From assembly GCF_029023825.1 (NCBI RefSeq), contig NZ_CP118957.1, positions 1,635,794-1,699,793 on the forward strand: DNA of 64,000 bases. The letters run 5' to 3'. Of the stretch, positions 39,552 through 48,555 are shown piece by piece. The notes under the pieces are model-generated. The model was not told where the DNA came from, ran no database searches, and saw only the letters and a list, made by a program, of their open reading frames with translations. Each line of letters starts with the position of its first letter. Position 1 is the stretch's first letter. This DNA comes from Enterococcus saccharolyticus subsp. saccharolyticus. Lineage in GTDB: Bacteria > Bacillota > Bacilli > Lactobacillales > Enterococcaceae. The translations under genes and the position numbers were made by a program.

Positions 39552-41096
39552 GTGAAGAACGTGAAAAAAGGAAAATTAGGTATGTTGTTAGTCAGCACAC
39601 TCTTATTAGGGGCTTGTGCAAGCAACACAACGGATAAAACGGATAGTACATCATCAAAAGAGGAATCATTAGAAATTGTTACTACCTTCTATCCGATGTA
39701 TGATTTCACAAAAAATATTGTTGGAGATGAAGCCAACGTCGAATTATTGATACCGGCTGGAACAGAAGCACATGATTATGAACCGTCTGCCAAAGATATC
39801 GCTAATATTCAACAAGCTGATGCCTTTGTTTATAACAATGAGAATATGGAAATGTGGGTTCCTTCTCTTGAAGAATCGTTAAAAGATGGTGACGTCAACG
39901 TCATTAAAGCAACTGAAGGCATGTTATTGTTACCTGGTTCTGAAGATGATCATGACCACGATCATGGACATGGCGAAGAAAGACATAGTCATGAACTAGA
40001 CCCTCATGTTTGGATATCTCCTTATCGTGCCATTCAAGAAGTTGAAAGTATCCGTGACCAATTGATTGCTGCATATCCAGATAAAAAAGAAGCGTTCACT
40101 ACAAATGCTGAAAAATATTTAACAAAATTATCTACCCTTGATGAAAGCTATCAAGAAGCATTTGAACAAGCAAAACAAAAAAGCTTTGTCACACAACATG
40201 CAGCTTTTGGTTACTTGGCTTTAGATTATGGTTTGACACAAGTCTCGATTGCTGGTCTTTCTCCAGATGAAGAACCTTCCCCTGCTCGTTTAGCAGAACT
40301 AAAAGAATTTGTTGACGAACATGGCGTAAAATATATTTACTTTGAAGAAAATGCGAATGATGCTATCGCTCGTACGCTAGCTGATGAAGCTAAAGTAGAC
40401 CTAGAAGTTCTAAATCCACTTGAAGGTTTAACCAAAGAAGCCATCGATAACGGTGAAGACTATGTTTCAGTAATGGAACAAAATTTAGTAGCCTTACGTA
40501 AAACAACCGATACAGAAAATCCAAAAGAAGAAACAGCTAAAGCAGAAAAAGAAAAAACTGTTTATAATGGCTATTTTGAGGATAATGATGTCAAAGATCG
40601 CCCATTATCTGATTGGAGTGGTGAATGGCAATCTGTTTATCCATTACTTGAAGATGGTTCATTAGATCAAGTCTTTGATTACAAAGCAAAACTGGACCCA
40701 AGTCAAACAAAAGAAGAATACAAAGAATATTATACAGTTGGTTACCAAACAGATGTCAAAGAAATAACTATTACCGATGACACCATGGAATTTATTTTCG
40801 ACGATAATTCGTCTGAAAAAGCAACGTATCGCTATGCTGGAAAAGAGATTTTAAATTATAAAGCTGGAAACCGTGGCGTTCGTTTCTTATTTGAAGCAAC
40901 AGATCCAGATACGAAAGCATTTAAATATGTTCAATTTAGCGATCATTCAATTTCACCAACAAAAGCCGCTCACTTCCACATTTATTTTGGAAATGATAGT
41001 CAAGAAGCTTTGTTAGAAGAAGTAGATAATTGGCCAACGTATTACCGGACTGATTTATCTGCAACTGAAATTGCTCAAGAAATGTTAGCACACTAA
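39552..41096 (+). CDS. adcA: Zinc ABC transporter lipoprotein AdcA with C-terminal ZinT domain
   Basis: 514 residues. Lipoprotein signal with LLLGAC; ZnuA/AdcA binding domain (about 35-320) with TFYPMYDFTKNI, the His-rich loop DDHDHDHGHGEERHSHELDPHVW and later metal histidine HAAFGYLALDYG; C-terminal ZinT domain (about 335-514) with GYFEDNDVKDRPLSDWSGEWQSVYP and the HFHIYFG ligands. It captures zinc outside the membrane for the AdcBC transporter, whose genes are not in this window. The start is probably GTG at 39552, after AAGG. Zur control is seen directly upstream. Confidence 0.93.
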   Translation: MKNVKKGKLGMLLVSTLLLGACASNTTDKTDSTSSKEESLEIVTTFYPMYDFTKNIVGDEANVELLIPAGTEAHDYEPSAKDIANIQQADAFVYNNENMEMWVPSLEESLKDGDVNVIKATEGMLLLPGSEDDHDHDHGHGEERHSHELDPHVWISPYRAIQEVESIRDQLIAAYPDKKEAFTTNAEKYLTKLSTLDESYQEAFEQAKQKSFVTQHAAFGYLALDYGLTQVSIAGLSPDEEPSPARLAELKEFVDEHGVKYIYFEENANDAIARTLADEAKVDLEVLNPLEGLTKEAIDNGEDYVSVMEQNLVALRKTTDTENPKEETAKAEKEKTVYNGYFEDNDVKDRPLSDWSGEWQSVYPLLEDGSLDQVFDYKAKLDPSQTKEEYKEYYTVGYQTDVKEITITDDTMEFIFDDNSSEKATYRYAGKEILNYKAGNRGVRFLFEATDPDTKAFKYVQFSDHSISPTKAAHFHIYFGNDSQEALLEEVDNWPTYYRTDLSATEIAQEMLAH

Positions 41097-41208
41097 TCGT
41101 TTAGAAAGACTAACTATATAAAGTCAAGTGAAAATAAATAAAATCTTCTGATTGAAAAATAACGAATAAGTGCATCACAAATAAACCTCAGAAAGATTAT
41201 TTTTTTCA

Positions 41209-42393
41209 CTACTGACGAATTTCATACGGTTCATTCTTTGTTAGAATGGCATGAATAATATAGCATAGCTTTCTTGAAACAGCGCCAATCGCTGTAAGAT
41301 GGTGTTTTCCTTCTGCTCGTTTCTTATCATAAAAGGCTTTGAAAACTGGATCACATCTGGACGCAATGAGTGCCGCTTGAAACAGTGCTTTTCTTAAGTA
41401 GGGAGAGCCACGTTTACTCATCACGTTGTGAGTGGCTTCATATTCACCAGATTTTGAGACAGACGCATCGATTCCTGCGTAGGCTACTAATTTTTTAGGC
41501 GTAGAAAATTTCTGAATATCACCAATTTCACCTAAAATCGTCGCACCAAGGACAGTTCCAATACCAGGAACGGTTTCTATGACCGAATGAAGAGAAGCCA
41601 TTAATTGTGCAATTTCTTCTTCTGTTCGTTTAATTTGTTCTTCTAAAAAGCTGAGTTGATCAATCATAGAACGTAATTGAAAAACAAAGGCATCTTGAGC
41701 AAAACGAACACCAAAAGAATGAGCGGCGGCTGTTTTCAGTGCCTCTGCCTTGCTTTGTCCAACACGACTTCGACTCGCTACACGGAGTGTTTCAGCTAAT
41801 GTTTCGGCAGAAACTTGATTGAATTCATCAGGAGACGAAAACTCAGATAGGACGGCTTTGGAGGCTTTGCCAAAAATGCCAACTTTTGAAAACACCTTTT
41901 CGTACTCAGGAAAGATTTGGTCTAGTATGGCAATGACTTTTCGTTTAAAGTCGCCAGCTGTGCCAACAAGATATGAACGATAACGAGTCAATTGACGTAA
42001 GGAGAACATGGTTTCGTCCGCTAAAGCTGTTTCGTTGAATGAACCGTAGCGAATTAAGTCAGCAATTAATACTGAGTCGATACTATCATTTTTTCGTTTA
42101 CGAATTTCAGTTCCTTTTCTCCAGCCATCTGTTTGAATGGGATTGATGACGTGAACAAGAAACTGTTGTTCATCAAGAAATGAGAAAAGGGCTAACCAAT
42201 AGTGACCGGTGGCTTCCATACCAACAAGAAAGTCCTCTGTGGAATCAGAGAAAGAAGTAAGTCGTTCTAAAAGAGCGTGAGTACCGTCCAAAGAATTCAC
42301 AAAAGAGAAACCTTTAAGTAGGACTTTTCCTTCGTCATTCATGATGGAAGCGACGTGTGTTCGTTTGCCAATATCAATACCTAGATAAAACAT
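41209..42393 (-). mobile_element. IS110-family transposase (insertion sequence)
   Basis: 394 residues from ATG 42393 (after GAAGGTG). N-terminal RuvC-like DEDD domain: FYLGIDIGKRTHVASI, VGMEATGHYW and KNDSIDSVLIADL; C-terminal Transposase_20 domain with ETVPGIGTVLGATILGEIGDI and the serine motif GIDASVSKSGEY. IS110 enzymes join DNA without terminal inverted repeats, guided in well-studied members by a bridge RNA from the element's non-coding end. The stop codon lies near the left (adcA-side) end of the element; exact ends cannot be set from one copy. It is inserted between adcA and the metal-homeostasis/rpsN genes. Confidence 0.92.
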
Positions 42394-42620
42394 AAGCACA
42401 CCTTCTTTACAAAATTTGGATTGATTACCACTCAACTGAAAAGCGTCACTACCTTGTTCTAGATACGGAGTAAGGCATTTGCCTTCAACATCTAACTCAT
42501 TCGTAAACAGCTTAACAGAGAGAGGGATTAGTCTTTCGATTACGAGTTTGAAAACTCAAGGAAGAAACAATCTACCTCTCAATCCATTAAGTATATTTTC
42601 TCAAATAATTGAGTAAATAC
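42394..42620 (-). ncRNA. Candidate IS110 bridge-RNA region
   Basis: About 230 bases without a gene lie upstream of the transposase start, where IS110-group elements encode their bridge RNA. On the minus strand it contains stem-loops GAGTTT/AAACTC (42544-42557), AAGGCA/TGCCTT (42472-42485) and CTCAA/TTGAG (42600-42613). Element end, guide loops and core dinucleotide cannot be set from one copy. Confidence 0.45.
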
Positions 42621-42708
42621 CAAATAAAAAATAACAAAAGGTTCCTAAGGTTCTCCTCTAAAAATCGGAAGATTAAAACCTTAAATATAATATACAAGGA
42701 AGATTTAC

Positions 42709-42822
42709 ATGGAAAAGCAAGATTTATCGAGTGCTTACCGTCGTCTAAAAAGTCCTAATATTAAGACACGCAAACGGGCATTGAAAATCATTCACCAATA
42801 CAAACGCAACAATAAAAAATAA
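42709..42822 (+). CDS. Small basic peptide, putative metal-homeostasis family
   Basis: 37 residues starting MEKQDLSSAYRRLKSPN and rich in Lys/Arg. An AAGGA ribosome site precedes the ATG. It resembles the short Lactobacillales peptides annotated as putative metal homeostasis proteins that sit before zinc-free ribosomal protein genes. Its stop lies inside the AAAGGAG site of rpsN (14 bases before that start), so the two are translated together. Confidence 0.65.
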   Translation: MEKQDLSSAYRRLKSPNIKTRKRALKIIHQYKRNNKK

Positions 42823-42836
42823 AGGAGTCCTTTTAA

Positions 42837-43106
42837 ATGGCAAAAAAATCAAAAATTGCAAAATACAATAAACAACGTGCATTAGTCGAACAATATGCTG
42901 CCTTACGCCAAGAGTTAAAAGCAAAAGGCGATTATGAAGCATTAGCAAAATTACCGAAAGATTCACACCCAAATCGCTTAAAAAATCGTGATGTGATTGA
43001 TGGACGACCACATGCTTATATGCGTAAATTTGGTTTATCAAGAATTAATTTCCGTAAATATGCACATCTTGGTCAAATCCCGGGTGTCAAAAAAGCTAGT
43101 TGGTAA
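42837..43106 (+). CDS. rpsN: Ribosomal protein S14, zinc-independent form
   Basis: 89 residues with the S14 core [41 protein letters not shown]. It lacks the CxxC...CxxC zinc ribbon of the short S14 form, so it is the spare version used when zinc is scarce. Position beside adcA with its Zur box fits a zinc-starvation cluster. Same strand as adcA but now separated by the IS110 element. Confidence 0.93.
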   Translation: MAKKSKIAKYNKQRALVEQYAALRQELKAKGDYEALAKLPKDSHPNRLKNRDVIDGRPHAYMRKFGLSRINFRKYAHLGQIPGVKKASW

Positions 43107-43109
43107 GCG

Positions 43110-43520
43110 ATGAAAAAACGCTTGAAACAAATGAGAATCAAGCCATTCGATCTCCCAATTATCCTTTTGTTGATTCTCTTTTCGTTCGCTCCCTTAGTTA
43201 TTTTCGCTGCCCAACAGCAACCCGAATCTGATACACCTTCTGCCCGTTATGCGATTATTCGAATTAATGGGCAAGAAGTCGATCGCTTTAATTTAGACGA
43301 AACACAAGATTTTGAAAAAACATACTATCCTGCAAAAGATCAGTACAATATTATTCAAGTAAAAGAAGGACGTATTCGCGTTCGTGAAGATAATAGTCCA
43401 GATCAAATTGCAGTTAAAACAAGTTGGATTGCTAAAAATGGCGAAACAAGTATCTGTCTCCCCCACAAATTAGTCATTGAAATCCAACAAGAAGGCGCAG
43501 AAGATGCCTTTATCAATTAA
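43110..43520 (+). CDS. Membrane-anchored NusG domain II-like protein
   Basis: 136 residues: cytoplasmic basic start, one membrane helix (LPIILLLILFSFAPLVIFA) and an extracellular NusG_II domain (YAIIRINGQEVDRFNLDE through IWIAKNGETSICLPHKLVIEI-like segments). The family has no firm function; it is often near Gx/quinone-linked or flavin-transfer genes. Starts 3 bases after rpsN and has no separate clear ribosome site apart from the AAGCGATG context, so probably cotranscribed. Confidence 0.75.
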   Translation: MKKRLKQMRIKPFDLPIILLLILFSFAPLVIFAAQQQPESDTPSARYAIIRINGQEVDRFNLDETQDFEKTYYPAKDQYNIIQVKEGRIRVREDNSPDQIAVKTSWIAKNGETSICLPHKLVIEIQQEGAEDAFIN

Positions 43521-43543
43521 AACGAGGCTGTAATCTGTAAAAA

Positions 43544-43643
43544 TAAACTATCCGAACGATAGAGAGAAATCCCTTCTGTGGGTTCTAATCGCAAATTCAC
43601 TTGAATTAGCGTTTCTCATTTTATATTGTTCGGATAGTTTTTT
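43544..43643 (+). repeat. Large structured hairpin with terminator tail
   Basis: AAACTATCCGAAC (43544-43556) pairs perfectly with GTTCGGATAGTTT (43628-43640) around a 71-base loop, followed by a T run. The loop has further pairings (GAGAAA with TTTCTC; CTAAT with ATTAG). It follows GAGGCTGTAATCT, like the start of dispersed intergenic repeats of enterococci. It can end the NusG_II transcript. Confidence 0.6.
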
Positions 43644-43740
43644 ACTTATATTGTAATCAATATGAATCGTCTCTTTTGGAATACCTAGCAGTGCTGTTTC
43701 TACAGAATAAGCCTTATCTTCAAATGATTGGCTAAGAAAA

Positions 43741-43836
43741 TCAAACCAATGCGTAAATAATGGTTCCCCAAAACAAAGCCAAGAAACCTAAGATAAAACG
43801 CCATGCAACATAAGATTTCATTTTCGTTATTTTCAT
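43741..43836 (-). CDS. 31-residue membrane peptide
   Basis: A short frame with a strong TAGGAGG site 7 bases before the ATG. It encodes MKITKMKSYVAWRFI then a hydrophobic LGFLALFWGTIIYALV helix, so one membrane segment with a basic cytosolic end. Not recognised. A 79-codon open frame without a start overlaps it in another frame (43554-43800), so one of the two may be a decayed longer gene. Confidence 0.45.
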   Translation of the reverse strand: MKITKMKSYVAWRFILGFLALFWGTIIYALV

Positions 43837-43987
43837 ATAGATTCCTCCTAATCTTCTGTATCTTACAACTTAAATGTGTTCTTTTTTATAACAAATTATA
43901 AAAGAAACCTTAAATTAAAGATAAGATAGGAATAAAACAAAAAATCTTCTATAATAGAAAGAAACTTACACGAAACGGAGGCATTTT

Positions 43988-44551
43988 ATGATAGACAAGG
44001 CATTATTACTCATCGATGTTCAACAAGCATTCAACGATCCAAAATGGGGCCCTCGCAACAACCCCACTGCAGAAGAAAAGATGCAACAGATTTTAACGGA
44101 GTGTCGAAAGAACCATTGGACAATTATCCACGTTCAACATGTCTCACAATCACCAGATTCCGTTTTCTATGAGCAAGGCACAGGATTTGCTATCAAAGAA
44201 ATTGTTGCTCCACAAACAGGCGAGAAAATCATTCATAAACAAGTCAATAGTGCATTTATCGGCACTGATTTGAATGACTATTTAAACGAGCAAAAAATTA
44301 ATACTTTAGCAATTGTTGGCTTAACCACACCACATTGTGTATCAACCACAACAAGAATGAGTGGAAATTTAGGTTATCGCACGTACTTAATTGCCGATGC
44401 TACAGCCGCATTTGGTATGAATGACCATCACGGTAATTTCATTGATGCCCAAACCATTCATCACTACTCGCTAGCAACCCTTCATGAAGAATTTGCCACC
44501 GTCCTAGATACGAATCATTTTCTTCAAAAAATACAAAACGCAACAGTTTAA
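43988..44551 (+). CDS. Isochorismatase-family cysteine hydrolase
   Basis: 187 residues. ALLLIDVQQAFNDPKWG holds the catalytic Asp, the Lys is in KQVNSAFIGTDL, and Cys is in GLTTPHCVSTTTRMSG; together they form the Asp-Lys-Cys triad. Members cleave isochorismate, nicotinamide or related amides; the substrate here is unknown. Good AACGGAGG site. Single gene ended by a perfect hairpin. Confidence 0.85.
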   Translation: MIDKALLLIDVQQAFNDPKWGPRNNPTAEEKMQQILTECRKNHWTIIHVQHVSQSPDSVFYEQGTGFAIKEIVAPQTGEKIIHKQVNSAFIGTDLNDYLNEQKINTLAIVGLTTPHCVSTTTRMSGNLGYRTYLIADATAAFGMNDHHGNFIDAQTIHHYSLATLHEEFATVLDTNHFLQKIQNATV

Positions 44552-44571
44552 TCTCCTGTTGCGTTTCTTTT
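44536..44571. terminator. Hairpin terminator after the isochorismatase-like gene
   Basis: AAACGCAACAG (44536-44546) and CTGTTGCGTTT (44556-44566) with a 9-base loop and a C-TTTTT tail. The stop codon is in the loop. Confidence 0.85.
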
Positions 44572-45345
44572 TATCGAATATCTTTTTTCATAAAAGTAAT
44601 AAGAAGATACGTTGTCAATAAAAGAGACAGAACCATGAGCATTAGGGTGACAATCATAATTAATGCGCCAATAAAGAGCGCACGTTTATCCAAAATAGGA
44701 ACAATCTTTTCACTCATGTTCTTCTCTTGCTGAAGCACTTTTGCTACCTGATATGGATCTGGTCGTAAAAAAACAAACCACAGAATCCCCGAAGCTAAAT
44801 ATGCGCATGCGGACAAAATAAATGCCCCTGTTAAAGGTGGCAAATGCCATGTGATAGCAAGATTTGACATCGTCGCACTCAAATTCGGCCCGACAACTGC
44901 ACCAAAAGTGGTCGCCACCATTGCAATACTAATCGCTTTTGAACGATCTTGTGGTTCTGCTAAATCCGAACTAGCATAGCGTGCTTGCAAATTCGTTGCA
45001 GTACCAAAACCATAAATAAACAACGACAAAAAGAGAAAATAAATGTTCTCTACTGCAGTCGCAAAAATAACCCCTAATGCACCCATTCCGCCTAGAAGAA
45101 ATCCCGTTGCCAATCCTAGTCGTCGCCCATTCTTTTGAGTCAAGCGTCCAAACATAAATGCTGCAAATGACGATCCTAACGTAAAAATAGCGGACGGAAT
45201 ACCTGCTAAGTTATCCGTGCCTAATATTTCTTGCGCAATTAAAGCACCAACAGTGATACCTGCCGCTAACCCTAATCCTCCTAATGTTTGTGAGAGTATG
45301 ACAACTAACAATGTTCACCGATGAATTCTCTTTTTATCTGCTAAT
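44571..45345 (-). pseudogene. MFS transporter, broken at both ends
   Basis: The frame of 246 residues (TTG start at 45311) covers only about six to seven helices of a 12-helix major facilitator (LGGLGLAAGITVGALIAQ, GFGTATNLQARYASSDL, VVGPNLSATMS). Near the N end a TGA in the same frame (CGG TGA ACA) follows KKRIHR, where a tryptophan codon would restore the upstream part. At the C end TM7 (GALIMIVTLMLMVL) runs straight into a last-helix-like LLLTTYLLITFMKKDIR, suggesting an internal deletion. It has no proper ribosome site at 45311. Confidence 0.65.
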
Positions 45346-45574
45346 GTATAAATAACCCTTCCACTCCTTTTTCACCTAACCTTCTTTTCATAGTAAACTA
45401 TTTTGCAAGCAGCAGCAAGACAGCATATTATACCGAAAACAACTATATCAATTAAAAATTGAGCTGTTTTAAATGAAAAAATTTGACTAAAAAAGAATAC
45501 CTACACCTGATGGGGCAATCAATTATGCCACAAAGCATAAAAATCAAGATTATTCTACTACTTATAATGAAGGA

Positions 45575-46177
45575 CTATGTGTACAAATGATGCAATGTCT
45601 CCATTCCAAAATTTGGCAAATAAATTTCTTTGCCCGCTGCAATATCTTGAAATACTTGATCATCCAAATTTCCTAGAGGATTAATCATTGACCAACCAGG
45701 ACCTGAAATCTGTCCTGGCATAATGACCGTGGCAGGAAATTGATTCGTGCGATACTCTTGTTTTAAATATTTTTCGCTTGCATATTTTTGACTTCCATAT
45801 TCATCTAATGGAAATTTCCGACCATTTGGATCAGCAGGTAAAGATTCCGCTCTACCATGGGCCCAAATAGAGGAACAATACAGGTAATGCGAGAGTTGCG
45901 TTTTTTTCAATGCTTGCACCAGACCTTTGACTTCATCCAATGTAAAACAGATTAAATCAATCACGACATCCGCAGCAAGAGCGGCAATTTTTTCATTAAA
46001 TTGCGGATCTTTTTGTCTATCCAGAATAACATGTTCTACTTTCTGCCAAGTCCAGTCTTGATAATATGGCTGACTCTTGCCACGAGTAATTACTACAACG
46101 TCATGTTGCGCTTTCACTAATTTAGGAATTAAGAACGAACCAATATGTCCGCCTCCACCAATCACAACAACTTTCAT
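45575..46177 (-). pseudogene. NAD-dependent epimerase/reductase, 3' truncated
   Basis: 200 residues with the Rossmann start KVVVIGGGGHIGSFLIPKL, DLICFTLDEVKGLVQAL, YCSSIWAHG and the YASEKYLK tyrosine-lysine pair of extended SDR proteins. Such proteins are normally about 300 residues; this one stops at METLHHLYT, just where the family continues with the substrate domain. The 5' end is intact with an AAGGAGG site. The DNA after the stop (to 45490) does not continue the family in another minus-strand frame, so it is probably a deletion remnant. Confidence 0.65.
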
Positions 46178-46310
46178 TTCTATCGACCTCCTTGTTTGAG
46201 TCTATCTTAGCATGTCTTTTCTCAAAAAAGAGCAACATTTTGTATCTTGGAAAAGCTTTCCAAAATAAAGGATTATCAGCGCCCTCTTTTGTAAAAACTT
46301 TTTACAAAAA

Positions 46311-46345
46311 AACAGGCAAACGTATGATGTCTGCCTGCTTTTCAT
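46311..46345 (-). terminator. Terminator of the ABC-2 operon
   Basis: ACAGGCA (46312-46318) pairs with TGCCTG (46332-46337), with a T run on the minus strand; a second small palindrome GTAAAAACTTTTTAC lies at 46291-46305. Confidence 0.6.
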
Positions 46346-46347
46346 TA

Positions 46348-47118
46348 TTAACTTCTTAATCCACGTCCACGTTCAATTAAATACCAACAAGCAATGTAAA
46401 TCACGATAATGAATAACACTAAAATAGTCATCGACAAAGCCAGTGGAACATCAATTGTCCCTAAAAAGCCATAACGGAAACCTGAGATCATATAGACAAT
46501 TGGGTTGACTTTTGAAACAGTCTGCCAAATAGGTGGCAACATTGAAATGGCATAGAAAACGCCACCCAGATAGGTCAATGGTTGCAAGACAAAGGTTGGC
46601 ACAATGGATACATCATCAAATGATTTGGCAAAAATTCCGTTTAATAAACCAGCCAGTGAGAACAGCGTGCCCGTCATCAAAAGTGTGACCACAACAATTC
46701 CCCATGAATACACATGTAATGGGACAAAAAATAAAGAGATTAATGTCACTAAAGCACCGACTAAAATACTTCTACCTAATCCACCAATCACAAATCCCCA
46801 GATAATGACGTGTGTTGGTACGGGCGCTACGAGCAATTCTTCAATGTTTTTTTGAAATTTTTGTGAGAAGAATGAAGAGGCAACATTGGAATATGAACTG
46901 GTAATGACTGACATCATAATCAAGCCCGGGACAATGAATTCCATATACGAAAATCCTGCCATCTCTCCAATACGACCACCGATTAAATTACCAAAAATCA
47001 CAAAATAAAGTGATGTCGTAATAACTGGTGGAACTAACGTTTGGATCCAAATACGCATATAACGGTGTGTCTCTTTCACCGCAAGACTTTTTAAAGCTGT
47101 AAAATAAAGATTAAACAT
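46348..47118 (-). CDS. ABC-2 type exporter permease
   Basis: 256 residues, six helices, with the ABC2_membrane pattern PGLIMMSVITSSYSNVASSFFSQKFQKNIEELLVAPVP and the late LGGVFYAISMLPPIWQTVSKVNPIVYMISGFRYG. It pairs with the ATPase encoded just upstream (8-base overlap). The substrate could be a drug, lipid or polysaccharide; the DrrB/NodJ type fold does not tell. Confidence 0.88.
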   Translation of the reverse strand: MFNLYFTALKSLAVKETHRYMRIWIQTLVPPVITTSLYFVIFGNLIGGRIGEMAGFSYMEFIVPGLIMMSVITSSYSNVASSFFSQKFQKNIEELLVAPVPTHVIIWGFVIGGLGRSILVGALVTLISLFFVPLHVYSWGIVVVTLLMTGTLFSLAGLLNGIFAKSFDDVSIVPTFVLQPLTYLGGVFYAISMLPPIWQTVSKVNPIVYMISGFRYGFLGTIDVPLALSMTILVLFIIVIYIACWYLIERGRGLRS

Positions 47119-48046
47119 GTTTCTCCCCCACTTGATGGTTTTCTTCTGTAATTTTTAGGAACAACTCTTCTAAACGATTCGACTTGTTACGCATTGAAAG
47201 TACTTTAATTCCTTGATTGGTTAATTGTTCAAACAGTTCGTTGATTCCTTGATTACGTTCCACTTCTACGGCAAGGGTTGTCTCGTCTTCAAAAGAACTG
47301 TGATAACCAACAATTTCTGGTGCTTTTTCAAAAGGTGCCAAATCAAATAAAAACGTCTCAAACTGTAATTTTGATAACAATGCTTTCATGCTCGTATTTT
47401 CAATCAAGCGTCCTGATTGAATGATACCGATATTGCGACATAACATTTCGGCCTCTTCCAAATAATGCGTCGTTAAAATAATCGTGGTACCTTTTTCATT
47501 TAATTCCCTTAAGAAATGCCACATTTCACGGCGCAATTCAATATCAACTCCTGCTGTTGGTTCATCTAAAATCAACAGTTTAGGCTCATGCATCATCGCA
47601 CGTGCAATCATCAAACGACGTTTCATTCCGCCTGATAACATACCCGCACGTTCATCGCGTTTTTCCCATAAATCAGATTGCTTTAAATATTTTTCACTTC
47701 GTTTAAATGCTTCTTTACGTGGAACACCATAGTATCCTGCTTGATTCACCACAATTTGTTGAACTGTTTCAAATGGATTGAAGTTAAATTCTTGGGGAAC
47801 AAGTCCAATTTGTTGCTTTGCACGAACTAATTCTGTATCTAAATCATAATCAAAGATTTTCACTTGTCCTGATGTTTTATTGACAAGAGAAGTCATAATT
47901 CCAATCGTTGTCGATTTTCCTGCCCCATTTGGACCTAGAAGCGCATAAAAATCACCTTCTTCAACCGTTAAGTTAATCCCCCGTAAAGCTTCCACGCCAG
48001 ATGCGTAGACTTTTTTTAATTCTTTTATTTCTAATGCATAGCTCAT
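47111..48046 (-). CDS. ABC exporter ATP-binding protein
   Basis: 311 residues: Walker A LLGPNGAGKSTT, Q-loop GLVPQEFNFNPF, signature MLSGGMKRRL, Walker B LLILDEPTAGVD, switch His in TTHYLEEAE, and a C-terminal extension of about 80 residues common in DrrA/CcmA-type subunits. ATG at 48046 follows AAAGGAG; a further 29 codons upstream are unused. Part of its 5' end (47971-48008) is copied at about 48946-48983 in the duplicated segment. Confidence 0.88.
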   Translation of the reverse strand: MSYALEIKELKKVYASGVEALRGINLTVEEGDFYALLGPNGAGKSTTIGIMTSLVNKTSGQVKIFDYDLDTELVRAKQQIGLVPQEFNFNPFETVQQIVVNQAGYYGVPRKEAFKRSEKYLKQSDLWEKRDERAGMLSGGMKRRLMIARAMMHEPKLLILDEPTAGVDIELRREMWHFLRELNEKGTTIILTTHYLEEAEMLCRNIGIIQSGRLIENTSMKALLSKLQFETFLFDLAPFEKAPEIVGYHSSFEDETTLAVEVERNQGINELFEQLTNQGIKVLSMRNKSNRLEELFLKITEENHQVGEKHV

Positions 48047-48094
48047 TCCATCTTTTTCTCCTTTGGTTATAATTTGCCCTACTATCATAACACG

Positions 48095-48184
48095 TTTTAT
48101 TTCTAAGGTTAAAATGATTGATTTCCAAAACAAAAAAAACTACCTACCGAAAAATCGGTAAGTAGTTATTCGGTCGTATCAAAA
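48095..48184. repeat. Direct repeat, copy 1 (lrp end plus terminator)
   Basis: About 90 bases nearly identical to 48987-49075. It holds the last codons of the lrp gene, the hairpin ACTACCTACCGA/TCGGTAAGTAGT and T run, and part of the ABC leader. One A fewer in the A run of copy 2 is the main difference. Confidence 0.85.
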
Positions 48185-48555
48185 AAAGGATGTCACTATG
48201 CTGAAATATTTTGGGCTATCGTCTGGAACAGCTACATCAACTTTACATTAGACTTGAGTAGAATCTTATTCTTTGGTTTGATTTTAAAGATAAAAGACAA
48301 TGCGTATCCAAACTTATCTAGCTATTACTAGTAATAAGCAAATTTTGAATACCATTATAACATCAAAATACTGATTTATAATGATTCTGATAATTATTAG
48401 AGACGTTAGTGAAAATAGCAACATAAAGAAATGATCTATTCAAAACTTCTTAAATCTTTTGAAATACTTAAGAATAAAAAATTTAGATTAAGAAATACTA
48501 TTTTTCATTTTTTGTTATAATTGTTTTAAGCTAAATCACTAAAGGAGGTTTCATA
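48185..48555. other. Gene-free part of the inserted segment
   Basis: About 370 AT-rich bases with no convincing reading frame or RNA. A TATAAT at 48516-48521 (preceded by TTTGT) may be the -10 of the following small gene; no good -35 is seen. Confidence 0.4.

Noticed and set aside
42745..43041. A 98-codon minus-strand frame opposite the S14 gene
   Set aside because: Antisense shadow of rpsN and the small peptide gene.
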